From contig JACVJG010000202.1 in the NCBI GenBank assembly GCA_015711875.1, positions 1 through 6,056 of the forward strand: DNA of 6,056 nt. The letters are read 5' to 3'. Under the pieces are notes generated by a model that saw only the letters and a program-made list of their open reading frames with translations, was not told the DNA's origin and did not search any database. Of this stretch, positions 1-4,996 are shown piece after piece. The translations under genes were made by a program, and so were the position numbers. How positions within the stretch are numbered: position 1 is the stretch's first letter; the number at the start of each line of letters is the position of its first letter. This stretch comes from Candidatus Solincola jinzensis. GTDB lineage: Bacteria; Actinomycetota; Geothermincolia; Geothermincolales; RBG-13-55-18.

Positions 1-110
1 GGGTGGAGGGCATGCGGGAGAGGATGTCCATGCTGCAGCGCTTCCTGGAACTCTATGAGGAGAGAACACGCCAGCCGCGCGAAGCTCGCTCCCGTAAGTC
101 CCCGAAGTGA
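1..110 (+). CDS. 3' end of an unidentified plus-strand gene (partial, C-terminus only)
   Basis: An open frame enters from the left edge and ends at TGA 108-110. About 36 codons are visible, including GMRERM, a LQRFLELYEE amphipathic helix, and a basic tail ending RSRKSPK. The helix followed by a charged tail looks like a genuine C-terminus. The family is not identifiable from so little; GMRER-type segments occur near the end of some sensor histidine kinases, but this is only a weak resemblance. The same codons and stop recur at 139-237 in the second repeat copy, where they are probably non-coding debris. If real, the gene converges on the phosphofructokinase gene. The alternative is that all of this is repeat-derived and no gene ends here. 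Confidence 0.35.
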   Translation, partial: VEGMRERMSMLQRFLELYEERTRQPREARSRKSPK

Positions 111-280
111 GCGCGAGCATGGCTTCCGGGTGGAGGGCATGCGGGAGAGGATGTCCATGCTGCAGCGCTTCCTGGAACTCTATGAGGAGAGAACACGCCA
201 GCCGCGCGAAGCTCGCTCCCGTAAGTCCCCGAAGTGAGCGCGAGCATGGCTTCCGGGTGGAGGGCATGCGGGAGAGGATG
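1..280. repeat. 127-bp direct tandem repeat, 2.2 copies, cut by the left window edge
   Basis: Two copies that appear identical by eye (1-127 and 128-254) are followed by a 26-bp partial third copy (255-280), which breaks off after GAGAGGATG. The array may extend left of the window. The unit holds 33 codons ending in TGA (12-110 in copy 1, 139-237 in copy 2) plus about 17 bp of sequence after the stop. Because 127 is not a multiple of 3, each copy shifts frame by one, so the array does not encode a repeat protein. Near identity between copies implies recent duplication, or a misassembled repeat. Confidence 0.9.
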
Positions 281-348
281 ACGCTGTCGCGGCTTTTTTC
301 AACCTCTGTGGGGTCTGGCCTGCCGGCCGCGGCGCCAGGCTGTGCAGG
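281..348. other. Short GC-rich gap between convergent genes, possible weak terminator
   Basis: The gap contains a run of six T (294-299, plus strand) and overlapping GC-rich inverted repeats, for example CTGGC 315-319 with GCCAG 334-338, and GCCTG 318-322 with CAGGC 336-340. The hairpin lies just past the phosphofructokinase stop on the minus strand but has no T tract on that strand. The plus-strand T run follows only a 3-bp stem. A canonical intrinsic terminator is therefore not demonstrated for either gene. Confidence 0.25.
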
Positions 349-1434
349 TCAGTCCCCGAAGGAGGTTCCCACGCTGCGGGCGAAGCTCACCAGCTCGCCG
401 TCCACGGGTACCTTTCTCTGCCCCGGGACCACCTCCTCCAGGGGCACCGCCTCGATGCGCATGTCGCGCAGGGCCACCATCACCCCGCTTCTGCCCGCCA
501 CCGCCAGCTCCACCGCGGCGGTCCCGAAACCGGTGGCCAGGATGCGGTCGAAGGGCGAGGGGCTGCCCCCTCGCTGCAGGTGGCCCAGGACGGTGACTCT
601 GGTGTCCATGCCCGCCATCCCGGCGATAGCCTCGGCCACCCGTTCCCCTATGCCCCCCAGGACCTTCTCTCCTTCGGATCTTGCGCGGTATACCCTCTCG
701 CCCCCGGGTAGAGGGACGCCCTCCGCCACCACCACGATGCTGAAACGCTTGCCACGCGCCCGCCTTTCCTCGATGCTGCGAACCACGTTCTCAAAGGTAT
801 ATGCGATCTCCGGTATGAGGATGATGTCTCCACCCCCGGCGATGCCCGCGCAGAGGGCGATCCAGCCGGCGTTACGCCCCATCACCTCCAGCACCATGCC
901 GCGATGATGGGAAGCCGCGGTGGTATGCAGCTTATCCACGGCGTCGGTGGCGGTGTGCAATGCGGAGTCGAAGCCGAAGGAGACGTCTGTCCCGTGCAGG
1001 TCGTTGTCGATGGTCTTGGGAAGGCCTATCACCGGCACGCCTTTCTCGTGCAGCCTCCTGGCTATGGACAGGGTGCCGTCCCCTCCCGCCACCACCAGGG
1101 CCTCCACGCCCATCCCCTCCAGGTTGGCGATGGCGGTGCCTGAGTTGTCCTCGTAGGTCACCTCGCCTCCCGCGGACACGGTGCGGAACATAAAGGGGTT
1201 GTCGCGGTTGTTGGCCCCCAGGATCGTGCCCCCTCGCGGCAGGATGCCCGAAACGTCCTCATCTTTGAGCAAGCGCCAGTTGTTCTCGATGAGGCCGCCG
1301 AAGCCCTCGTTGATTCCCACGACTTCCAGTCCGTGCTCGAAAATGGCCGACTTGGCCACCGCCCTGATAACGGCGTTGAGCCCCGGGCAGTCCCCGCCCC
1401 CCGTGAGTATGCCGATACGACGTATGCGCGCCAT
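349..1434 (-). CDS. pfkA: 6-phosphofructokinase, group III (actinobacterial-type), ATP or PPi donor unresolved
   Basis: This cytosolic enzyme phosphorylates fructose 6-phosphate to fructose 1,6-bisphosphate, the committed step of glycolysis (reversible if PPi-linked). The 361 residues form a complete family member: N-terminal phosphate-donor loop GGGDCPGLN (12-20), GGDGT (117-121), catalytic PKTIDND (139-145, base Asp143), MGRNAGW (185-191), PEI (208-210), GHLQRGG with a downstream FDR (284-297), and a C-terminal SFGD ending. The GGGDCPGLN and PKTIDND forms match the actinobacterial/group III enzymes. The residue matching E. coli Gly104 is Gly120, while that matching Gly124 is Lys140. This mixed pair does not decide between ATP and PPi. 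The ATG start is fixed by an AAGGAGGTGA site at 1438-1447, with GGAGG 6 nt away, and by the immediate IGILTGGGD strand. The gene appears monocistronic. No convincing -35/-10 pair was found close upstream. Confidence 0.97.
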   Translation of the reverse strand: MARIRRIGILTGGGDCPGLNAVIRAVAKSAIFEHGLEVVGINEGFGGLIENNWRLLKDEDVSGILPRGGTILGANNRDNPFMFRTVSAGGEVTYEDNSGTAIANLEGMGVEALVVAGGDGTLSIARRLHEKGVPVIGLPKTIDNDLHGTDVSFGFDSALHTATDAVDKLHTTAASHHRGMVLEVMGRNAGWIALCAGIAGGGDIILIPEIAYTFENVVRSIEERRARGKRFSIVVVAEGVPLPGGERVYRARSEGEKVLGGIGERVAEAIAGMAGMDTRVTVLGHLQRGGSPSPFDRILATGFGTAAVELAVAGRSGVMVALRDMRIEAVPLEEVVPGQRKVPVDGELVSFARSVGTSFGD

Positions 1435-1518
1435 CCGTCACCTCCTTCTATAGTCAAAACCTTAACATACGCGGCGGAAGGTTGGAGGGTAGATGCCTTT
1501 AGAGTCATTGCAGGGAAT

Positions 1519-1593
1519 CCGGTTCCCGGGCGCATGCGGTTCGCGAAATCCGGCCGCATGGTTTTCTCGGGGTTCAAGCCCGGTTCCCGGGCG
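1519..1593. repeat. Pair of 14-bp direct repeats, 61 bp apart, upstream of phosphofructokinase
   Basis: CCGGTTCCCGGGCG occurs exactly at 1519-1532 and 1580-1593. The second copy sits in a perfect inverted repeat, CCCGG-ttc-CCGGG (1579-1591). The first has a GGGAA/TTCCC inverted repeat (1513-1517/1523-1527). A 61-bp offset is close to six helical turns. The core CCGGTTCCCG appears once more at 3662-3671, also in an intergenic gap. The repeats could be regulator binding sites for the phosphofructokinase promoter or remnants of a repetitive element; the sequence alone does not decide. Confidence 0.6.
1533..1560. other. Perfect 7-bp hairpin between the 14-bp direct repeats
   Basis: CATGCGG (1533-1539) and CCGCATG (1554-1560) are exact reverse complements around a 14-nt loop, which itself begins with the 8-bp palindrome TTCGCGAA (1540-1547). 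The hairpin is about 100 nt upstream of the phosphofructokinase start and would lie in its leader if transcription begins further upstream. It has no T tract on either side, so it does not look like a terminator. Confidence 0.55.
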
Positions 1594-1815
1594 ACGGATT
1601 GAACGTGCCGGACATTCGCTAGCCTCGAGGAACGCATTGGAGAAAATACGTTGCAACGAAAGGGCAATCGCTGCCATTCTTTCGTGGGAGGTCTTGGAAG
1701 GACAAAGAGGAGAGACCACTCAATTGACCACTCGATCATTCCCTAGTGAAAGCAAAGCGATCAAAAGAAAGCAGTGATACCTCACATCTCTGATCTTACT
1801 CAGTTCATCTCGAGG

Positions 1816-1905
1816 TTAGCGAAAAAGAACCATCCTTTCTATCCGCCTTTGATGCGGTAGCCTGGTATGATAGATACCGGTATGGGTTCCAATTGACCCT
1901 TTCAT
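1816..1905 (-). CDS. Candidate 29-residue small protein or leader peptide, unknown
   Basis: ATG at 1905-1903 is preceded, 5 nt away, by AAGGAGGTG (1911-1919). The 11-mer AGAAGGAGGTG is also shared with the phosphofructokinase ribosome-binding site. A perfect TATAAT lies on the same strand at 1951-1946, about 40 nt before the start, although no matching -35 is evident. The frame runs 29 codons to TAA (1818-1816). The peptide is basic and His/Arg-rich (starts MKGSIG, contains HTRLPHQRR, ends MVLFR), with no membrane segment or Cys pair. The coding DNA contains the 10-bp palindrome ATACCGGTAT (1874-1883) and GGTAT/ATACC (1864-1868/1874-1878), which may fold. Past the stop on the minus strand is a 4-bp stem (1774-1777/1782-1785) followed by a T-rich run, a weak terminator at best. 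I do not recognise a family. It could be a small protein, a leader peptide or a chance ORF. Confidence 0.45.
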   Translation of the reverse strand: MKGSIGTHTGIYHTRLPHQRRIERMVLFR

Positions 1906-1910
1906 TTGGA

Positions 1911-1919
1911 CACCTCCTT
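1911..1919 (-). promoter_or_regulatory. Near-perfect Shine-Dalgarno AAGGAGGTG for the 29-codon ORF
   Basis: On the minus strand AAGGAGGTG is followed by 5 nt and then ATG. It is as complementary to the 16S rRNA tail as the site in front of phosphofructokinase. It is the main evidence that something is translated from this gap. Confidence 0.6.
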
Positions 1920-1945
1920 CTTTTGCTCTTTAGCATTTCAAGCAA

Positions 1946-1951
1946 ATTATA
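1946..1951 (-). promoter_or_regulatory. Isolated consensus -10 box (TATAAT) on the minus strand
   Basis: The plus-strand ATTATA reads TATAAT on the minus strand. Transcription would begin near 1939 and give a leader of about 33 nt before the 29-codon ORF. Spacings of 16-18 bp give no recognisable -35 hexamer and no extended -10 TGn, so an activator-dependent promoter or chance occurrence are both possible. Confidence 0.3.
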
Positions 1952-2038
1952 GTGGGTGTCCACCATGTTCATGAGCCTAGGCATACGCTGGGCCCGGGCT
2001 GGCAGGATGGCTGTGCGAGATGGATATGATATGGTCGA

Positions 2039-2067
2039 TTGGCGGGGACGCGGTGCCGGCGTATAAT
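2039..2067 (+). promoter_or_regulatory. Sigma70-type promoter for the radical SAM gene
   Basis: TTGGCG (2039-2044, 4 of 6 matches to TTGACA) and a perfect TATAAT (2062-2067) are separated by an ideal 17-bp spacer. The start of transcription would fall near 2074, giving a 5' leader of about 120 nt before the TTG start at 2196. Confidence 0.55.
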
Positions 2068-2195
2068 CGGCCCTGATATGCGGGAAGGAGCGGGAAGACG
2101 ATCCTTCTCCCTGAAGCGTGAACAGTCGATGGCAAGAGTGGTCGAGCAACAATGATATGTATGTTCGGGTTTAGAGGCGAAAGAAGTCGGACGGT

Positions 2196-3521
2196 TTGAA
2201 GATCCATCTTGTCTCTCCCACCAAAAAGGGCGAGACCTACCTTTTCAAGCGGGGCCTGCTTGCCCCCCTGGGGCTGATGTACCTGGCAGCCCACACCCCG
2301 CCAGAGCATGAGGTGCGCCTTATCGATGAGAATGTGGAGCGCATCGATTTCTCCGAAGTGCCCGACCTGGTTGGCATCACCACCATGACCGCCACCGCCC
2401 CCCGCGCCTACGAGATCGCGCGCCGCTACCGCTCCCTGGGGGCGAAGGTGGTTCTGGGCGGGGTACATGCCTCCATGCTCCCCGAGGAGGCGGCGCTCTT
2501 CGCCGACGCGGTGGTGGTTGGCGAGGCGGAGGAGATCTGGCCGCGCCTGCTGGCCGATTTCGAGAGCGGGGGGATGAAGCCGCTGTACGAGCAGAACGTC
2601 TTCATTGATTTCTCGCGCCCTCTTCCGCCCCGCAGGGGGATCATCGATTCTCGCCGTTACTGGAGCGCCAACGGAGTGCAGACGGCGCGGGGCTGTCCCC
2701 ATGCCTGCAACTTCTGCTCCGTAACCGCCTTCAATGGCCGCAAGGTGCGCTTCCGGGAGGTGGATGACGTGCTTGCGGAGGTAGAATCTCTCCCCCGCAC
2801 CAACCTGCTGCGCCGCAAGGTAGTGCCTTTCGTGGACGACAACATCGCCGCCAGTCCCACCCGCGCCAAGGAGCTTTTCCGCGGCCTCATCCCCTTGCGG
2901 GTAAGGTGGGGATCCCAGGCCTCCATCACCATCGCCAGGGACGAGGAGCTGGTGGCCATGGCGGCGGAGAGCGGATGCCACTTTCTTTTCGTTGGTATTG
3001 AAACCATGTCAAGGGAAGCCCTGGCAGAGATGGGAAAGGCCCAGAACCGCGTGGAGGAATACGACCATGCCTTGCGCCTGCTGCGCAAACACGGCATCCA
3101 TGTCATGGGCTCTTTCGTCTTCGGCTTCGACAGCGACGACGAGACGGTGTTCCAGGATACCCTCGAGTTCGCCATGCGCAACAGGATCCAGGTGGCGCAG
3201 TTCGCTCACCTCGTGCCCTATCCCGGAACGCGCCTCTACCGCGAGTTGCTGGAGCAGGGCAGGGTGGAGGAGGGCTTCTGGTTCGAGCCGGAGTGGGACG
3301 CTCGCGTGGTTTACAGGCCCGCGAGATTCACCCCCGAGAAGCTCACCCGGCTCACCCACCAGGTACAGCGGGATTTCTATTCCTGTCGCTCCATCGCGCG
3401 GCGCATGTACCCGCACCGGCATTGGAGCTACTGGCTGGCCTTTAATCTCCTTTACCGCCATTCCCTTACCAACGGCAGGTCGCACGCGGTGGGGGAGGCC
3501 GGCGAGAACGGAAAGGGCTGA
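2196..3521 (+). CDS. B12-binding-domain radical SAM protein, substrate unknown
   Basis: This is a 441-residue enzyme of the class with an N-terminal cobalamin-binding-like Rossmann domain (about 1-130: MKIHLVSP, PLGLMYLAA, GGVHAS 88-93, VVGEAEEIW 107-115) followed by a radical SAM barrel. The iron-sulfur ligands are Cys167, Cys171 and Cys174 in GCPHACNFC. Later conserved stretches are FVDDN (212-216), FVGIETMS (265-272), GSFVFGFDSDD (305-315) and PYPGTRLY (341-348). A basic, aromatic C-terminal tail (about 390-425) follows the barrel. The classical DxHxxG base-off cobalamin motif is not visible, as in many members of this class. Known relatives carry out methylations, cyclisations or ring formation on lipids, tetrapyrroles and natural products; the substrate here cannot be named. 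The start is TTG: an in-frame stop lies at 2172-2174, and the first beta strand begins at the TTG. Only a poor purine-rich site (AAGAAG, 2181-2186) precedes it. No partner gene is adjacent on this strand. Confidence 0.92.
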   Translation: MKIHLVSPTKKGETYLFKRGLLAPLGLMYLAAHTPPEHEVRLIDENVERIDFSEVPDLVGITTMTATAPRAYEIARRYRSLGAKVVLGGVHASMLPEEAALFADAVVVGEAEEIWPRLLADFESGGMKPLYEQNVFIDFSRPLPPRRGIIDSRRYWSANGVQTARGCPHACNFCSVTAFNGRKVRFREVDDVLAEVESLPRTNLLRRKVVPFVDDNIAASPTRAKELFRGLIPLRVRWGSQASITIARDEELVAMAAESGCHFLFVGIETMSREALAEMGKAQNRVEEYDHALRLLRKHGIHVMGSFVFGFDSDDETVFQDTLEFAMRNRIQVAQFAHLVPYPGTRLYRELLEQGRVEEGFWFEPEWDARVVYRPARFTPEKLTRLTHQVQRDFYSCRSIARRMYPHRHWSYWLAFNLLYRHSLTNGRSHAVGEAGENGKG

Positions 3522-3590
3522 GAAAAGCACCGTTTGCATGGTTGTTGGGGACTCGCAAGCGTGACCCGTCGTTCAAGATGAATCGCTTGG

Positions 3591-3644
3591 GAAGAAGGGA
3601 TGCGGGGTGGCCGTAAACCCCCCATCCTTCCGGTGCCCTTCTTC
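3591..3644. terminator. Compound hairpin between convergent genes, possible bidirectional terminator
   Basis: The perfect 9-bp inverted repeat GAAGAAGGG (3591-3599) / CCCTTCTTC (3636-3644) encloses a second stem: ATG-c-GGGGT (3600-3608) pairs with ACCCC-c-CAT (3617-3625). An alternative register pairs GGATG (3598-3602) with CATCC (3623-3627). It lies about 70 nt past the radical SAM stop and about 115 nt past the stop of the opposing gene. Neither side has a T tract, so it is not a canonical intrinsic terminator. Position and strength still suggest a role in ending or stabilising the two convergent transcripts. Confidence 0.45.
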
Positions 3645-3718
3645 ACGATGTAGCCAGAACGCCGGTTCCCGCCCGCTCCAGCTTGCCCGAAGGCATAATA
3701 AAGCCTGCAGCCATGGGG

Positions 3719-3734
3719 CCGGCATGATGGCCGG
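3719..3734 (-). terminator. Small GC-rich hairpin just past the membrane-protein gene
   Basis: CCGGC (3719-3723) and GCCGG (3730-3734) pair around a 6-nt loop, 26 nt past the minus-strand stop at 3760. On the minus strand the hairpin is followed by a C-rich stretch and later CTTTATTAT rather than a clean T run. It is a weak terminator candidate. Confidence 0.25.
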
Positions 3735-3759
3735 GGAGACACGTAGCCTGACGTTACTT

Positions 3760-4695
3760 TCAGGAATGATCGAGCGAGATCCTGCTTTTGTCGGCGGGAT
3801 CGTACTTAACGAAGATCTCACGCCCCACCTGGTACTTGGGGACGGAGGCCTCGGCGATCACCCCCGTGGCCTGTCCCTGGAAGGACGGCTCGCCCTCCGG
3901 CAGCACCTCCAGCAGGAAGGTCATGGCGGGGTTATTCCCGTTGACGTTGATGCCCAGGCTCATGGCGTTGAGGATCCTTGCCCTGGCCGGCTTGCCCGTG
4001 GCCAGGATCTCCTGGGACCGCTGGTCCTCCTTGGTCAGGAATTCCTCGGCCATGCGGATCTTCTCCATCTCGGCGGGGTTCGGGTTCACCAGGCCGAACC
4101 CGGCGGAGGGCGTGGGCGATGCGGCTTGGCCGAACCCGGCGGAGGCCATAGAGGCCATCGCTTGGCCGAACCCGGCGAAGGGTATGGGGGCCATCCCCTG
4201 GCCGGACCCGGCGGAGGGCGTGGAGGCCATCGCTCCCGCTTCCGTGCGCCCCTCGCCCACGCCGATAGTGACGCTCGAGGGGTCCTTGGGGTCGTACAGC
4301 ACCGGCACCACCAGCCCCGGCTGAATCTGCGGCACCTCGAGCCGGCTCACCAGCATCTTGGTCTCGGCCTGGTAGGGCGCGCCGCCGGGTGGCTGCACCT
4401 CCAGCCGTACCTTGATCAGGGGGTAGATCTCGTTGATCGTCACCCCCGTGTCCTCGACCTCGAGAATGGTGCCCGTAGCCTGCTTTCCGCTGCGCAGAAG
4501 CCTCTTCTGCTTGGCGTAAGGGCCCAGGGCGAGATGGAAGGCGAGGAAGATGATGCCGAAAACGGCGACGGTGAATATGGTGCCGAAGATCGGGCTGTAT
4601 ATTATCGCCATTGCCGCCCCCGCCAGGCCTCCCAGCAGGCCGAGGACGATTCCTACTTGGGCCCAGCGCTTTAGGTCCTTGAAGAACTCCCACAT
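3760..4695 (-). CDS. Two-helix membrane protein with duplicated domain and repeat linker, function unknown
   Basis: The protein has 311 residues from the ATG at 4695. The start is supported by AAAGGGGA (4701-4708) 5 nt upstream and by an immediate membrane topology; the frame stays open to 4872, but that extension is Arg/Pro-rich and unconvincing. Two hydrophobic helices (about 13-33 and 37-57) are followed by a basic KQKRLLRSGK stretch, suggesting a membrane anchor with the bulk of the protein on the cytosolic side. Domain A (70-144) and domain B (234-308) align without gaps over 75 positions with 24 identities by hand. They share GK.A...IL, LEV.P and VP near the middle, and V.YDP.D.S at the end. 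This looks like the small beta-rich domain seen in many actinobacterial membrane proteins of unknown role. The domains are joined by a Gly/Ala/Ser/Pro linker of 12-residue repeats (about 154-201, AGFGQ motif) and a short acidic helix (209-230). No catalytic motif is visible. The nearest minus-strand gene upstream is galactokinase, 301 bp away, so co-transcription is uncertain. Confidence 0.85.
   Translation of the reverse strand: MWEFFKDLKRWAQVGIVLGLLGGLAGAAMAIIYSPIFGTIFTVAVFGIIFLAFHLALGPYAKQKRLLRSGKQATGTILEVEDTGVTINEIYPLIKVRLEVQPPGGAPYQAETKMLVSRLEVPQIQPGLVVPVLYDPKDPSSVTIGVGEGRTEAGAMASTPSAGSGQGMAPIPFAGFGQAMASMASAGFGQAASPTPSAGFGLVNPNPAEMEKIRMAEEFLTKEDQRSQEILATGKPARARILNAMSLGINVNGNNPAMTFLLEVLPEGEPSFQGQATGVIAEASVPKYQVGREIFVKYDPADKSRISLDHS
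4092..4235 (-). repeat. 36-bp in-frame minisatellite, four copies, encoding the interdomain linker
   Basis: On the plus strand, units begin with GGCCGAACCCGGCG or a one-base variant at 4092, 4128, 4164 and 4200, an exact 36-bp period. The first half of each unit is nearly invariant and the second half varies. On the coding strand each unit adds 12 residues of the AGFGQ-x-M/A-x type. Because 36 is a multiple of 3, gain or loss of units changes linker length without breaking the frame. Confidence 0.9.
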
Positions 4696-4996
4696 GGCAT
4701 TCCCCTTTCTACTCAAACGCCCCGAGATGTTATTTTCCCGTTTCGCAGCGCGTATAAACCGCATCATGGTGCGGGGACGAGGCGGCGGTCGTTTTGCGAA
4801 ATAGCGCCATTTGCCGTCTGCCTGGCCCTGTCCGTATCTTCCAGCGAGTTGAAAAGCGAACGGGCGTTCCATGACGGCGGCGCGCGGCCGCCGTAAGCGG
4901 GCAAAGGATAAGAACCATGTCTGCGCGAACGACGATATGCCACAGATGGTTTTCCACCCTGCAGACTTTCGTTAAGGTCAGCGGGGGTGAGCGGCT
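4696..4996. other. 301-bp intergenic gap between galactokinase and the membrane-protein gene
   Basis: No convincing gene was found. Minus-strand frames here lack ribosome-binding sites and recognisable composition. The gap holds the ribosome-binding site of the membrane-protein gene (4701-4708), an 8-bp hairpin (4874-4894), and a weak TATA-like stretch near 4753 without a matching -35. The membrane-protein gene may have its own promoter here, but I cannot point to it. Confidence 0.6.
4874..4894 (-). terminator. Perfect 8-bp GC hairpin downstream of galactokinase, terminator-like without T tract
   Basis: ACGGCGGC (4874-4881) and GCCGCCGT (4887-4894) are exact reverse complements with a 5-nt loop, about 100 nt past the galactokinase stop on the minus strand. 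No T run follows immediately; only CTTTTC appears about 20 nt later. It may end or protect the galactokinase transcript. Confidence 0.35.

Larger units (their letters stand above)
1435..2195. other. 761-bp divergent intergenic region with repeats, hairpin, small ORF and promoter
   Basis: This region separates minus-strand phosphofructokinase from the plus-strand radical SAM gene. It is unusually long for the window, and its middle part (about 1740-1960) is visibly richer in A+T than the flanking genes. Supported contents are listed separately: 14-bp direct repeats and hairpin (1519-1593), a 29-codon ORF (1816-1905, minus), a perfect minus-strand TATAAT (1946-1951), and a plus-strand promoter (2039-2067). 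There is also an 8-bp direct repeat GACCACTC (1714-1721, 1726-1733). No tRNA fold was found: the TTCAAG at about 1573 does not close into a proper T arm. Confidence 0.8.

Noticed and set aside
107..907. Long plus-strand open frame (266 codons) across the phosphofructokinase gene
   Set aside because: It is antisense to a complete, motif-verified phosphofructokinase, has low-complexity Pro/Ser/Arg composition and begins in the tandem repeat. It is a GC-driven shadow.
1517..1593. tRNA-like segment with GGTTCAAGCC
   Set aside because: The putative T stem mispairs when the TTCAAG loop is placed in register, and no acceptor, D or anticodon arms form around it.
1462..1719. Minus-strand open frame (85 codons) just upstream of phosphofructokinase
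   Set aside because: It has no good ribosome-binding site and no domain-like features, and it overlaps the repeat/hairpin region.
1158..1739. Minus-strand open frame (193 codons) starting in the intergenic region and running into phosphofructokinase
   Set aside because: It overlaps the first part of phosphofructokinase on the same strand in another frame and has only a weak ribosome-binding site. The overlapped part is the shifted reading of real coding DNA.
1493..1777. Plus-strand open frame (94 codons) in the intergenic region, with GGAGG 4 nt before its ATG
   Set aside because: The spacing is short, the composition looks like random translated DNA, and the frame crosses the direct repeats and hairpin. 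A small gene is not excluded, but I cannot support it.
1805..2152. Minus-strand open frame (115 codons) overlapping the 29-codon ORF in another frame
   Set aside because: No ribosome-binding site was seen at its start, the composition is unconvincing, and it overlaps the plus-strand promoter region. The strong Shine-Dalgarno here serves the other frame.
1977..2981. Minus-strand open frame (334 codons) antisense to the radical SAM gene
   Set aside because: It is the complement of a well-supported radical SAM frame. Its Gly/His/Arg-rich composition is typical of antisense GC-rich DNA.
3763..3774. 12-mer GGAATGATCGAG shared with the minus strand near 1730
   Set aside because: One or two such matches are expected by chance in a window of this size when both strands are compared.
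3607..4674. Plus-strand open frame (355 codons) with Gly/His-rich repeats
   Set aside because: It is antisense to the membrane protein. Its repeats mirror the 36-bp minisatellite, while the minus frame has the helices, the domain duplication and a ribosome-binding site.
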